Position numbers and translations under genes: made by a program. A stretch of 64,000 nucleotides of DNA from Shinella zoogloeoides. Its GTDB lineage: Bacteria; Pseudomonadota; Alphaproteobacteria; Rhizobiales; Rhizobiaceae. Below, piece by piece: positions 36,501 to 44,669 of the stretch. Position 1 is the stretch's first letter. Each line of letters opens with the position of its first letter. The stretch covers positions 1,181,501-1,245,500 of the forward strand of contig NZ_CP132311.1 in the NCBI RefSeq assembly GCF_030733845.1. Reading direction: 5' to 3'. The notes beneath the pieces are model-generated. The model was not told where the DNA came from and did not search any database. It saw nothing but the letters and a program-made list of their open reading frames with translations.

Positions 36501-36978
36501 GTCGCGGCGCTATCTTTCAACGCGCGCCGGCATCATGGCGGCCGAGCAGGCCCTGCGGCTCTATCGCGAGCGCCATCGCAGCGCGATGATGGAGCGTGCC
36601 TCGAAGACGTTCCGCGATATCACCGGCGGCGAATATGCAGGCCTTTCGACGATGCTGGAAAAGGACAGCGAGTTCCTCGTCGTCAACGCGGGCGCAGGCG
36701 GCTCGAAGCTCGTCAGGGACCTCTCCAAGGGCACGCGCTTCCAACTCTATCTTGCGCTGCGCGTCGCAGGGTATCACGAGATCGCCGCCAGCCGCGAGAT
36801 CGTGCCCTTCATCGCCGACGACATCATGGAGACCTTCGACGACGCGCGCGCGCTGAACGCGTTGCGCGTCATGGGCGACATGGCGTGTGGCGGGCAGGTG
36901 ATCTACCTCACGCACCACCAGCACCTGCGCGATCTCGCGCGGCAGGCCTGCCCGGACGTGACGATCCATGAATTGTGA
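33508..36978 (+). CDS. YhaN/SbcC-like AAA ATPase with long coiled coils
   Basis: 1156 aa SMC-like ATPase. N-terminal half-site: LVRYGKFTDRSLDFG and Walker A VHGPNEAGKSTLFSAYLDLLFG. A very long Glu/Ala/Arg-rich coiled-coil region spans roughly residues 160-1010. The C-terminal half-site has the signature-like LVRDLSKGTRFQLYLALRVAG, Walker B VPFIADDIMETFDD and the His switch VIYLTHHQHLRDLA. No CxxC is found in the middle of the coils, so there is no Rad50-type zinc hook. With the upstream nuclease it should form a DNA end-processing complex. Comparable pairs occur in Bacillus (YhaN/YhaO). Not obviously part of a defence island. Confidence 0.87.
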   Translation: MRLDRLDLVRYGKFTDRSLDFGVPKPGKPDFHLVHGPNEAGKSTLFSAYLDLLFGIEKSSAYGFLHPYSLMRVGGRLTVGTERHEAYRLKRNQTSLVAADDRPLPDALFAPVLGSMDRGVYRTMFSLDDESIEKGGEDILKSEGELGAMLFSASSGLSDMATGLAALKAEADEFYRPSGRKHGLSVLKAEIEALATERKTLDVAARDYGVLVRERDAAASRHAEVTAARSEARAVLAQVERSLSALPYLRRMRALRTELGAFDLGASPPAGWRSLLGDLAREEAEIAARTARVVTERERQEEEREGLPEDDAVLGAQADIAALSGSALEARFRTAAMDLSHREADRSRLAVTIGTGLAALGLSPEADPAKVLLAPGLAEKLTALLSRRVALAERSEAALREQAEAEKALEAAGGGANALATDESGEEEALQTTLGAILRAARAADLPARLRDARRHVAVARQEADDALARLAPWTGTAAALEGMHVPASAEIEGLHDRFDAATETLRRQREQVAALALEVATAKATLDALRKATGAAGEEEAGRLRAAREAAWQAHLGRLDRDTAAQFEDAMQADDRAMDARLRNADRLSELRVLERTTAEGRARLETLRNETTRLEQARAEIAADVAAFARRLDLPETTPLAETTAWLERRAVALEKFSELARRTLEADLVEKEAGDVLSRLSAHLPAALARDTAIDEALFLAEDRLEALKAARIARLAATERLARAQADVKTRRKTAEEAVSALAAWQEAWRGAIAGTWLATDGAPAEPERLAALLPALQALGQNVERRNELDHRIAAMRRDQQDYAAQARRLAERLSEPFDADEPLSTVAGLVRRLAAAGTIRERREAIDKALLRLDEEGGALEERRSVLTSRLSEIFAFLGCDTLAEAGMLLEAYRKRDDVLGRVEDAARDLAQQMRAETAEEAEALLAAVDEDQLAREKGDLSARLDEFDREVEELHAARARAEEALARIAGSDEAAALEERRRTALIELAERSRRYLSTRAGIMAAEQALRLYRERHRSAMMERASKTFRDITGGEYAGLSTMLEKDSEFLVVNAGAGGSKLVRDLSKGTRFQLYLALRVAGYHEIAASREIVPFIADDIMETFDDARALNALRVMGDMACGGQVIYLTHHQHLRDLARQACPDVTIHEL

Positions 36979-37148
36979 GGGCTGAAACGTTTGCACTCTC
37001 AAGAAAGCGTTAATGTCCGGAACTTGACTTGCCCTGTGGTAAATGGTTCTTGGCGCACCATCGGCACCGCTGCGAAGCCTGCTTCGCGCGGCGCTCCGCC
37101 TTTGCGAAACGGACAGGCATGACGATGAGGACCGGGAAAGAGGCGACC

Positions 37149-37541
37149 ATGTGGGAGCGGGGTTTTGCACCCGTCGGCTTCCTCGTGCTGCTCTTCACGC
37201 TGTTCCTCTCGCAGTTTTCCCTGCCGGAAAACGCCGGCAATGCCGGCCCGCCGCAACGCGCGGCAGCCGAAGGCGGCGTCGCGCCGTCGCCGCTTTCCAT
37301 TGCTGGCGACGACCTCTGGTTCCCGGCGAGCGGCCATGCCGAACGGCGGGTCGCCAAGGCGAAGACCGGCTTGCCGGAAGGCGATGCCGGCGGCAAGGCG
37401 TTCGTTCCGGGCGCCGGTGCGCTGCTCTATCCCTTTGATACCGCCTCGTCCGAGGTCTTTACCGCTGCCGATGACGCGACGCCGATGCCTTCCGGCCATG
37501 CCGCGTTCCGCAGCCGCGCGCCTCCGGCTCTTGCCGCGTAA
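37149..37541 (+). CDS. Hypothetical protein with an N-terminal membrane anchor
   Basis: 130 aa. A hydrophobic segment near residues 8-24 (VGFLVLLFTLFLSQFSL) could be a signal anchor or uncleaved signal. The rest is low-complexity, Ala/Pro/Gly-rich and predicted exported (GNAGPPQRAAAEGG, SIAGDDLWFPASGHAERRV, FVPGAGALLYPFD). No known domain. GAGG lies 5 bases before ATG 37149; in-frame ATGs at 37119 and 37029 are less well supported. It lies 170 bases after the ATPase gene and 107 before secDF. Codon pattern looks coding, but I do not recognise the family. Confidence 0.6.
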   Translation: MWERGFAPVGFLVLLFTLFLSQFSLPENAGNAGPPQRAAAEGGVAPSPLSIAGDDLWFPASGHAERRVAKAKTGLPEGDAGGKAFVPGAGALLYPFDTASSEVFTAADDATPMPSGHAAFRSRAPPALAA

Positions 37542-37648
37542 GGCCTTGTGGCGTCGCTGACGCCGCGCCATTCGATTGAAATTTCGATCCCAGCGGACGG
37601 CGCCGATCCATCGTGGCGCGCTATCCGGCAGTTGAAGTGGAACACCCC

Positions 37649-40183
37649 ATGAAAACCTCCAAATGGGCATTGTTTGTCTCCGCCGTCATCATCCTCTTCG
37701 GGGTGCTCGCGGCCGTGCCCAACGTGCTGACGCCTGAACAGCAGGCGAAATACGGGCGTTTCCTGCCCGCCAATCCCGTGACCCTCGGCCTCGACCTGAA
37801 GGGCGGCTCGCACCTCGTGCTCGAGGTCGATTCCGCGGCGCTGCGCAAGGCGCGCATGGATGCGCTGCTCAACGATACGCGTGCCATCCTGCGCACGGCC
37901 GGCGAGCGCGCTTCGGCCGCCCGCCTCGCCGGCACGACGCTGACCGTGACGCTGCCGGACCAGGCGGCGCTCGACAAGGTGCTGCCGGAAGTGCGCAAGC
38001 TCGCGACGCCGACCTCCACGCTCGGCTTCGGCACCGGCTCCTCCGATATCGACGTCGCCACCAGCGGCCTCGTCATCAACGTTACGCTGACGGAAGCCGG
38101 CATCAACGAGCGCATGTCGGCCGCCGTCGAGCAGAGCCTTGAGATCATCCGCCGCCGCGTCGACCAGGTCGGCGTTGCCGAACCGCTCATCCAGCGCGTC
38201 GGCGGCGACCGCATCCTCGTCCAGCTTCCGGGCCTGCAGGATCCGACGCGCCTGCGCCAGCTTCTCGGCTCGACTGCGCAGATGAGCTTCCACATGGTCG
38301 ACCAGACCGTGGACCCGAACAGCGTCGCCCCGCGCGGCGTGATGATCCTGCCCGGCGCCAACGATCCCGGCAAATATGCCGTGGAAGAGCGCGTCGCCAT
38401 TTCCGGCGACCGCCTGGCCGACGCGAAGGCCGGCTTCGACCAGCGCACGAACGAGCCGATCGTCTCGTTCAGCTTCGATTCCACCGGTGCGCGCCAGTTC
38501 GCGGAAATCACGCAGGCCAATGTCGGCAAGCCCTTCGCCATCGTCCTCGACGGCAAGGTGCTGACGGCGCCGGTCATCCGCGAGCCGATCATCGGCGGCC
38601 AGGGCCAGATCTCCGGCAACTTCAACCCGCAGGAAGCGACCGTTCTGTCGGCGCTGCTGCGCTCCGGCGCCCTGCCGGCACCGCTCACCATCATCGAAGA
38701 GCGTACCGTCGGCCCGAACCTCGGCTCGGACTCCATCCGCATGGGCCTCTATACCGGCTTTGCCGGCCTTCTCGCCGTCGTCGTACTGATGCAGGTGCTT
38801 TACGGCTCCTGGGGCCTCATCGCCAATCTCGGCCTCGTGCTGCACACGGTGCTGACCATCGGCCTGCTCGGCATCCTGGGCTCCACGCTGACGCTGCCCG
38901 GCATCGCCGGCATCATTCTCGGCATCGGCATGGCGGTGGACGCCAACATCCTCATCAACGCCCGTATCCGTGAAGAAACGGCGGCGGGCGCGGGTGCGAT
39001 GAAAGCGCTCGATGTCGGTTTCAACAAGGCCTATGCCACCATCGTCGACGGCAACATGACGACCATGGTCGGCATGATCCTGCTCTTCATGTTCGGCTCG
39101 GGTCCGGTGCGCGGCTTCGCGATCACCATGATCATCGGCCTTGCGATCTCGATGTTCACCTCGATCACCTTCGTGCGCTTCCTGATGCGCGAGGTCGTCT
39201 CCCGCCGCAAGATGAAGAAGATCGAGATCCACTCCCTCTTCGGGCAGGTCTGGAGCATTCCGAGCTTCTCCTTCATGCGCGGACGCTACATCGCCATCGC
39301 CATGTCGGCGTTCATCTCGACCAGCTCGATCATCCTCTTCTTCACGCCCGGCCTCAACTACGGCATCGACTTCGTCGGCGGCATCCAGGTGGAGGCGACG
39401 TCCAAGACGCCGATCGACCTCGCTCCACTGCGCGCGAAGATGGAAGGCCTCGAGCTTGGCGAAGTGGCGCTGCAGGAATTCGGCCAAGGCACGTCCGTCC
39501 TCGTTCGCGTCCAGCGCCAGCCGGGCGGCGAAGAGGCGCAGACCGCAGCGCTCCAGAAGATCCGCGACGGCGTTGCCGAAGTGATCCCGGACGCCAATTT
39601 CGAACGTACGGAAGTGGTCGGCCCGACGGTCAGCACCGAGCTTGCCCGCTCCGGCTTCCTTGCCGTCGGCCTCGGCATGCTGGCGATCCTGATCTACATC
39701 TGGTGGCGCTTCGAATGGCACTTCGCCGTGGGCGCCATCGCGACGCTGATCCTGGATATCACCAAGATGATCGGCTTCTTCTCGCTGATGCAGATCGACT
39801 TCAACCTGACGGCCATCGCCGCCGTTCTGACGCTGATCGGCTATTCGGTCAACGACAAGGTGGTGGTGTACGACCGCATGCGGGAGAACCTGCGCAAGTA
39901 CAAGTCGATGCCGTTCTCCGATCTCATCGACCTGTCGATCAACCAGGTGGTCATGCGATGCATCTTCACCTCGGTCGCCGTGGCGGTCTCGCTGCTGCCG
40001 ATGGCGATCTGGGGCGGCGATACGGTGAAACCCTTCGCCTGGCCGATGCTGTTCGGCGTCATCGTCGCCACGACCTCGTCGATCTATATCGGCGGTCCGA
40101 TCCTGCTCTTCCTCAGCCGCTGGTGGAAGGATCGCGATACCGCGCGGGCGGTCACGACCGGCACGCCGGCCCCGGAAGCTTGA
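37649..40183 (+). CDS. secDF: Protein translocase subunit SecDF (fused)
   Basis: 844 aa fusion of SecD and SecF in one chain. SecD part: first helix WALFVSAVIILFGVLAAVP, D1 motif LGLDLKGGSHLVLEVD, the periplasmic P1 region up to PAPLTIIEERTVGPNLG, then helices with the D4 motif GIILGIGMAVDANILINARIRE. SecF part from about residue 545: LNYGIDFVGGIQVE, ending with AAVLTLIGYSVNDKVVVYDRMREN and the last helices. It uses the proton gradient to pull secreted proteins out of the SecYEG channel. The ATG at 37649 gives the normal start; a GTG at 37613 is in frame but adds no conserved sequence. Followed by a terminator. Confidence 0.96.
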   Translation: MKTSKWALFVSAVIILFGVLAAVPNVLTPEQQAKYGRFLPANPVTLGLDLKGGSHLVLEVDSAALRKARMDALLNDTRAILRTAGERASAARLAGTTLTVTLPDQAALDKVLPEVRKLATPTSTLGFGTGSSDIDVATSGLVINVTLTEAGINERMSAAVEQSLEIIRRRVDQVGVAEPLIQRVGGDRILVQLPGLQDPTRLRQLLGSTAQMSFHMVDQTVDPNSVAPRGVMILPGANDPGKYAVEERVAISGDRLADAKAGFDQRTNEPIVSFSFDSTGARQFAEITQANVGKPFAIVLDGKVLTAPVIREPIIGGQGQISGNFNPQEATVLSALLRSGALPAPLTIIEERTVGPNLGSDSIRMGLYTGFAGLLAVVVLMQVLYGSWGLIANLGLVLHTVLTIGLLGILGSTLTLPGIAGIILGIGMAVDANILINARIREETAAGAGAMKALDVGFNKAYATIVDGNMTTMVGMILLFMFGSGPVRGFAITMIIGLAISMFTSITFVRFLMREVVSRRKMKKIEIHSLFGQVWSIPSFSFMRGRYIAIAMSAFISTSSIILFFTPGLNYGIDFVGGIQVEATSKTPIDLAPLRAKMEGLELGEVALQEFGQGTSVLVRVQRQPGGEEAQTAALQKIRDGVAEVIPDANFERTEVVGPTVSTELARSGFLAVGLGMLAILIYIWWRFEWHFAVGAIATLILDITKMIGFFSLMQIDFNLTAIAAVLTLIGYSVNDKVVVYDRMRENLRKYKSMPFSDLIDLSINQVVMRCIFTSVAVAVSLLPMAIWGGDTVKPFAWPMLFGVIVATTSSIYIGGPILLFLSRWWKDRDTARAVTTGTPAPEA

Positions 40184-40199
40184 AACCGGAAGCTTGAAA
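40172..40199. repeat. Tandem 14-bp direct repeat at the secDF stop
   Basis: CCGGAAGCTTGAAA occurs twice with no gap (40172-40185 and 40186-40199). The secDF stop TGA (40181-40183) lies in the first copy, so the second copy is just untranslated. Probably a replication-slippage duplication. Confidence 0.8.
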
Positions 40200-40203
40200 C
40201 CAG

Positions 40204-40230
40204 AACGGGCGCCCTTGAGGCGCCCGTTTC
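40204..40230. terminator. Intrinsic terminator between secDF and the FAD oxidoreductase gene
   Basis: AACGGGCGCC (40204-40213) and GGCGCCCGTT (40219-40228) form a perfect 10-bp stem with loop CTTGA, then TCGTTT on the plus strand. It lies 3 bases before the minus-strand stop codon at 40234, so both convergent genes may use it. Confidence 0.75.
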
Positions 40231-40233
40231 GTT

Positions 40234-41358
40234 TCAGGGAAAGCGGGAGGGGCTGAAGGTCTCCGCCCCGATGCCCTCGCGGGCAAGCGGTTCCGGCACC
40301 GCGCTGCCGGTGAGGAGGGCCGCGGCATGACTGCCGAGGGCGGGCGAGGTGAGGATGCCGTAGCCACCCTGGCCGGCGAGCCAGAAGAAGCCCGGTTCTT
40401 CCCTGGCGAAGCCGACGACGGGAAGGCGATCCGGGGAGAAGCTGCGCATGCCGGCCCAGCTCTTGAAGACGCGGCGCACGCTCAGCGTCGTCGCCTCCTC
40501 GATATAGTGGGCGGCATAGGCGATATCGAGTTCTTCCGGCTGCACGTCCGCAGGCTCGCAGGGCGTGGCATCGGCGGGCGAGGCGAGGAGGCGGCCACCC
40601 TCCGGCTTGAAGTAGAACTCTTCCTCGATCTCGTTGATCTCCGGCAGGCGGCTGGCGTCGATGCCCTCCGGCAGGTCGACGGTGATGGCCGTGCGCCGGT
40701 GCGGCACGATGTTCCTCGGCCGGACGCCGGCAAGCTCCGCGACCGTATCCGCCCAGCCGCCAGCCGCGTTCACCAGCACGCCTGCGGCGATGGTCTCCTC
40801 GCTGGTCTCGATCAGCCACGTTTCCGCGACGCGCCGCGCGCTGGCGAACTGGCGGTTTTCGAGGATCTGCGCGCCATGCCGCCGGGCATGGCGGGCATAG
40901 GCCTGCAGCAGGGCATCGACCTCAATGTCCCAGTAATCAGGATCGAAATAGGCTGCCGCAACATAGGCGGGATCGAGGATCGGCGCGCGGGCAACGAGGG
41001 CGGCTTCCTCGAGCCACTCGACGCCGGCGCCGAGTGCCCTGGCCTCCTCGAAACGTTGCCGCACCAGCGTCTCCTTGCCGTGCGTGCCGAAGAGCACGCT
41101 GCCGCGCGCAATGAGGAGCGGCACGTCGGCAAAACCTTCGGGCGGTGTCGTCAGGAAAGCATGGCTGGCGCGGGCAAGCGCATTCACCAGCGGAGCGTTG
41201 TCGCGCAGGGTGAATTCTGCCGCCGAGCGGCCGGTGCTGTGGTAGCCGAGTGCGTTCTCCCGTTCCAGCACGACGACGGAGCGATGTGGGCTCAGGAAAT
41301 AGGCGAGCGAAAGGCCGGCAATGCCGCCGCCGATGATTGCGATGTCGTAAGTCTGCAT
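40234..41358 (-). CDS. FAD-dependent oxidoreductase (DAO family)
   Basis: 374 aa. N-terminal dinucleotide fold YDIAIIGGGIAGLSLAYFLS, followed by LGYHSTGRSAAEFT, where the Ser-Thr-Gly-Arg-Ser segment contacts the flavin in this family. Later parts are LVNAAGGWADTVAELAGV, PHRRTAITVDLPEG and the C-terminal FAD motif GFFWLAGQGGYGILTSPALG. DAO proteins oxidise amino or hydroxy acids. This one resembles glycine oxidase/D-amino-acid dehydrogenase-like proteins, but the substrate is not evident. A LysR gene lies 79 bases upstream on the same strand and could control it. Confidence 0.82.
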   Translation of the reverse strand: MQTYDIAIIGGGIAGLSLAYFLSPHRSVVVLERENALGYHSTGRSAAEFTLRDNAPLVNALARASHAFLTTPPEGFADVPLLIARGSVLFGTHGKETLVRQRFEEARALGAGVEWLEEAALVARAPILDPAYVAAAYFDPDYWDIEVDALLQAYARHARRHGAQILENRQFASARRVAETWLIETSEETIAAGVLVNAAGGWADTVAELAGVRPRNIVPHRRTAITVDLPEGIDASRLPEINEIEEEFYFKPEGGRLLASPADATPCEPADVQPEELDIAYAAHYIEEATTLSVRRVFKSWAGMRSFSPDRLPVVGFAREEPGFFWLAGQGGYGILTSPALGSHAAALLTGSAVPEPLAREGIGAETFSPSRFP

Positions 41359-41437
41359 GGCCGCTCCCTCGATCTCGATAGAATAGGCCTACGCAAGCCC
41401 CCGGCATTCTTCAAATTTATAGAGGTGAAGGCGGATA

Positions 41438-42394
41438 TCAGCCGGATTGATGCGGCTCGCCCCAGCGCCACGGCGGCACATCGTTCATATGGGCGAGGAA
41501 GGCCCGTTCGGCGGGGTTGAGCGCCGAGCCGGGATTGGTGATGCGGAACGTCTCCGTCACCGGCAGATCGTCATAGGGCGGAAGCTGCCAGAGCTCGCCC
41601 GCTGTCAGCGCCGCGCCGGTCAGGTGCGCGGGCAGCATGCCGATGCCCGCATTGGCGACCACCAGCCGCAGCACTTCCTCCACATTGAAGGCGAGTGCGC
41701 GCACCTGCTGGCCGAAGGAGCCCACCGCGCGCACCGCCGTCACCGGTCCCATATGCGGCCCGCCGAGCACGTCGGCGAGGAAGCTGACATAGGGCTCGCC
41801 GCGCAGATCCTCCAGCCGCGCATCGAGGGCGCCGAACAGCCGGTGCCCGCGTCCGCAATAGAGCGCATAGCGTTCGTAGCAGAACGGCACCTTCTCCAGC
41901 CCATCGGGGATGATGCCGTCCGAGAGCCCGAGCGTCGCCACGCCCCGCTCCACGGAGCGGATGACGTCGGTCGTCGTCTCGACCGTGACGCCCACGGTGA
42001 CGCGCGGATGCAGGCGGAAGAAATCGGCGATCGCCCGGTCCCAGGCGGGGTTCATCGCATGGCTGACGGCGTGGATGGTGATGTGGCCGGAAATGTCTTC
42101 GCCGGAGGGTTCCATCGCCTCCGGCAGGCGCACGATGGCAGTGAAGATGTCATGGCAGAGCGCATGCAGGCGCTCGCCGGCTTCCGTCAACTCGAAGCGG
42201 CCCGGGCTGCGGTCGATCAGCCGATGGCCGACCGACTGTTCCAGCCGCTTCAGCGCCATGCTGACGGCCGGTTGCTGCAGCAGCAGCCGGTTGGCCGCCC
42301 GCGTGATCGAGCCTTCCTCGACCACGACGACGAAGGTGCGCAGGAGGTTCCAGTCGAGATTGTGGGCGAAGCGTTCGAGGCGGTTGATCGGCAT
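41438..42394 (-). CDS. LysR-family transcriptional regulator
   Basis: 318 aa. N-terminal winged helix: LDWNLLRTFVVVVEEGSITR, AANRLLLQQPAVSMALKRLE and LIDRSPGRFELTEAGERLH. The C-terminal effector domain has SGHITIHAVSHAMNPAWDRA, VERGVATLGLSDGIIPDG and VANAGIGMLPAHLTGAAL. The ATG at 42394 gives the usual short lead before the helix-turn-helix; longer in-frame starts add a proline/alanine-rich stretch. It is 79 bases upstream of the FAD oxidoreductase gene on the same strand and about 145 bases from a small divergent gene. Targets unknown; the oxidoreductase is the obvious candidate. Confidence 0.88.
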   Translation of the reverse strand: MPINRLERFAHNLDWNLLRTFVVVVEEGSITRAANRLLLQQPAVSMALKRLEQSVGHRLIDRSPGRFELTEAGERLHALCHDIFTAIVRLPEAMEPSGEDISGHITIHAVSHAMNPAWDRAIADFFRLHPRVTVGVTVETTTDVIRSVERGVATLGLSDGIIPDGLEKVPFCYERYALYCGRGHRLFGALDARLEDLRGEPYVSFLADVLGGPHMGPVTAVRAVGSFGQQVRALAFNVEEVLRLVVANAGIGMLPAHLTGAALTAGELWQLPPYDDLPVTETFRITNPGSALNPAERAFLAHMNDVPPWRWGEPHQSG

Positions 42395-42539
42395 GCGTGT
42401 AGCTAGGACGGCGGCGGCAGGAAAGGCAAGGGCCGGCGGCCCGGCGACCGCCAACAATGTGATCGGGCGGGCGTGTTTTTTTCGGAACCAAATTTGCCCC
42501 GGGCGCATTGCGCCTCCCGAAATGAAGGGGAAATGCGTT

Positions 42540-42743
42540 ATGTGGGAACGGTTTAGCACCAGCGGGCTCGCGGGATCCTATGTCGACGAGCCGCTGGCTT
42601 CAGGCGTGAAGGCGCGCATGGAGTTCCGCCCGAGACGGGCAATGGACCCGTATCCGTTCGTCGTCAGCCTGACGGAGGAAGGCGAGGAGGAAATCGGGCT
42701 TTCGCGGGTCTACCGCCTGGTCGCTGTCCGGCCCGAGCCTTGA
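42540..42743 (+). CDS. Small hypothetical protein
   Basis: 67 aa (MWERFSTSGLAGSYVDEPLA start). It has a possible beta-rich core, GVKARMEFRPRRAMDPYPFV and VSLTEEGEEEIGLSRVYRLV, and ends AVRPEP. No signal peptide, no membrane segment, no domain I recognise. AAGGGG lies about 12 bases upstream of ATG 42540; an in-frame ATG at 42522 is the alternative. Third-position GC is high as in neighbouring genes, which favours real coding. Divergent from the LysR gene and convergent with the binding-protein gene, with a hairpin between. Confidence 0.55.
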   Translation: MWERFSTSGLAGSYVDEPLASGVKARMEFRPRRAMDPYPFVVSLTEEGEEEIGLSRVYRLVAVRPEP

Positions 42744-42755
42744 CCGGAACGGGGA

Positions 42756-42779
42756 AGGAGGCGGCCGGAGCCGCCCCCT
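42756..42779. terminator. GC-rich hairpin between convergent genes
   Basis: AGGAGGCGGC (42756-42765) and GCCGCCCCCT (42770-42779) pair with one mismatch around the loop CGGA. No long T-tract, so only a candidate terminator. Confidence 0.35.
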
Positions 42780-42785
42780 GATACC

Positions 42786-43562
42786 TTACTTCATCGTGTA
42801 GATGTCGATGGAGAAGTACTTGTCGTTGATCTTCTGGTAGGTGCCGTCCTCGCGGATGGCCTTGAGGGCCGCATTCAGCTTCTCGCGCAGGTCGTTGTCT
42901 TCCTGGCGAACCGCGATGCCGACGCCTTCGCCGACGAACTTCTTGTCGGTGATCGGCTCGCCGATCAATTCGCAGCAGGCCTTGCCGTCGTCGTTCTTGG
43001 TCACCCAGTCGAGCAACGGGATCATGTCGCCGACCTGAAGGTCGAGGCGGCCATTCGCGATGTCGAGGTTCACTTCGTCCTGCGTGGGGTAGAGCTTGAT
43101 CTCGGCATCCGGATAGACGGCTGCGGCATAGTCCGCCTGCGTGGTGCCGGACTGGGCGCCGATCGTCTTGCCCTTCATGCCTTCATTGGTGAAGTCGGTG
43201 ATGCCGGCGCCCTTCGGCGCGGCATGGGTCATGGCGGCGAGATAGTAGGGGTCGGTGAAGTTGACCTGCTTCTTGCGCTCTTCGGTGATGAACATCGAGG
43301 CGATGATCATGTCGTATTTCTTGGCGACGAGGCCGGGAATGATGCCATCCCAATCCTGCGCGACCACTTCGCATTCGACCTTCATCTTCTCGCAAAGCGC
43401 AAGTCCGATCTCGACGTCGAAGCCGCCGAGCTTGCCGGCGGAATCCTGGAAGTTGAAGGGCGGGTAGGCGCCCTCCGTGCCGATCTTCAGCGTCTCCGCG
43501 GAAGCCTGAGCGGAAAGGAGGGTGGAGCCTGCGAGAGCCAATGCGAGCAGTGTTTTCTTCAT
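42786..43562 (-). CDS. Periplasmic amino-acid-binding protein of an ABC transporter (family 3)
   Basis: 258 aa with a signal peptide (MKKTLLALALAGSTLLSAQA, cleavage before SAETL). Family 3 solute-binding fold: LKIGTEGAYPPFNFQDSAGK, GGFDVEIGLALCEKMKVECE, WDGIIPGLVAKKYDMIIASM, TEERKKQVNFTDPYY and the hinge IGAQSGTTQADY. The closest pattern is the lysine/arginine/ornithine/histidine group. No permease or ATPase gene lies beside it, so the partners must be elsewhere. ATG at 43562 is chosen because it starts the signal peptide. It follows an aldo/keto reductase gene on the same strand (112 bases) near the hut cluster; import of histidine is possible. Confidence 0.87.
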   Translation of the reverse strand: MKKTLLALALAGSTLLSAQASAETLKIGTEGAYPPFNFQDSAGKLGGFDVEIGLALCEKMKVECEVVAQDWDGIIPGLVAKKYDMIIASMFITEERKKQVNFTDPYYLAAMTHAAPKGAGITDFTNEGMKGKTIGAQSGTTQADYAAAVYPDAEIKLYPTQDEVNLDIANGRLDLQVGDMIPLLDWVTKNDDGKACCELIGEPITDKKFVGEGVGIAVRQEDNDLREKLNAALKAIREDGTYQKINDKYFSIDIYTMK

Positions 43563-43674
43563 GGTCGTTCCCCTGTTCTGATTGTGACCGGTGGGAACGG
43601 TAGCGCGGGGCCGCGCATAAACGAAATAGATAGCCATGATGTTCGCTATCATTCCCGTTTATGCGCTTGCTGGC

Positions 43675-44661
43675 TTACCAGCGGGCGTGCACATGCGGTG
43701 CGACGAGCCGGTAATAGATCTCGCGCGTCGCCTCCATCACGTCCTCGGGAATGGCCGGCAGGCTTGCCGCACCGGCATTGGCCCTTGCCTGCTCGCCGTT
43801 GCGCGCGCCGGGAATGACGACGCTGACGGCCTCCGCCATCAGGATCCAGCGCAGCGCGAAGGCGGCCATGGTGGCGCCGGCCGGCACCAGCGCACGGATT
43901 TCCTCGACGGCCTGAAGCCCGGCCTCGAAGGGTACGCCGGCAAAGGTCTCGCCGACGTCGAAGGCGTCGCCCTGACGGTTGAAGTTTCGGTGGTCGTCGG
44001 CGGCAAAGGCCGTGTCGCGCGTGATCTTGCCGGAGAGCAGGCCGCTTGCCAGCGGCACGCGGGCGATGACGGCGACATGGCGACGGGCGGCTTCCTTGAA
44101 GAAAAGCTGCGCCGGGCGCTGGCGGAACATGTTGTAGATGATCTGAACGCTGACGACGCCGGGATATTCGATCGCCTTCAGCGCCTCCTCGACCTTCTCG
44201 ACGCTGACGCCGTAATTGGCGATCTTGCCGGCGGCCTTGATCTCCTCCAGCGCCTGGAAGACCTCGGGGCGGTAATAGACCTCCGTCGGCGGGCAATGGA
44301 GCTGTACGAGGTCGAGGCGCTCGACGCCGAGATTCGTCAGGCTCCGGTCGATGAAGCCTTCGAGGTTTTCCCTGGTGTAGCCATCAGCGACATGCGGCGA
44401 GAGCCGGCGCCCGGCTTTTGTGGCCACCATCGGGCGCTGGCCGCCACGCTCCTTAAGCACGTCAGCGATGATCTTCTCCGAGCGGCCGTCGCCATAGACG
44501 TCGGCGGTGTCGATGAAGCTCATGCCGGCATCGAGCGCGGCGTGAAGCGCGGCGCGGCCGTCCGCTTCGCTGACATCGCCCCAGGCGCCGCCGATCTGCC
44601 AGGCGCCGAAGCCGATATCCGTGGTGGTGAAACCCGTGCGGCCGAATTTGCGATGTCTCAT
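43675..44661 (-). CDS. Aldo/keto reductase
   Basis: 328 aa TIM-barrel oxidoreductase. The catalytic tetrad positions can be placed: Asp and Tyr in FIDTADVYGDGRSEKII, Lys in MVATKAGRRLS and His in LVQLHCPPTEVYY. The C-terminal NADPH-binding region is VSVVIPGARNGEQARANAGA. Substrate unknown. The start ATG 44661 has GGGAG 9 bases upstream, and that GGGAG is buried in the arm of an inverted repeat (44670-44697). It lies 72 bases after hutD on the same strand, so it could be a distal hut-operon gene, but nothing in the pathway calls for it. Confidence 0.87.
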   Translation of the reverse strand: MRHRKFGRTGFTTTDIGFGAWQIGGAWGDVSEADGRAALHAALDAGMSFIDTADVYGDGRSEKIIADVLKERGGQRPMVATKAGRRLSPHVADGYTRENLEGFIDRSLTNLGVERLDLVQLHCPPTEVYYRPEVFQALEEIKAAGKIANYGVSVEKVEEALKAIEYPGVVSVQIIYNMFRQRPAQLFFKEAARRHVAVIARVPLASGLLSGKITRDTAFAADDHRNFNRQGDAFDVGETFAGVPFEAGLQAVEEIRALVPAGATMAAFALRWILMAEAVSVVIPGARNGEQARANAGAASLPAIPEDVMEATREIYYRLVAPHVHARW

Positions 44662-44669
44662 GAAAATAT

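Noticed and set aside
32236..36978. A new anti-phage system built on the nuclease/ATPase pair.
   Set aside because: The pair matches the YhaO/YhaN repair type, and no other defence genes, integrase or restriction genes lie around it.
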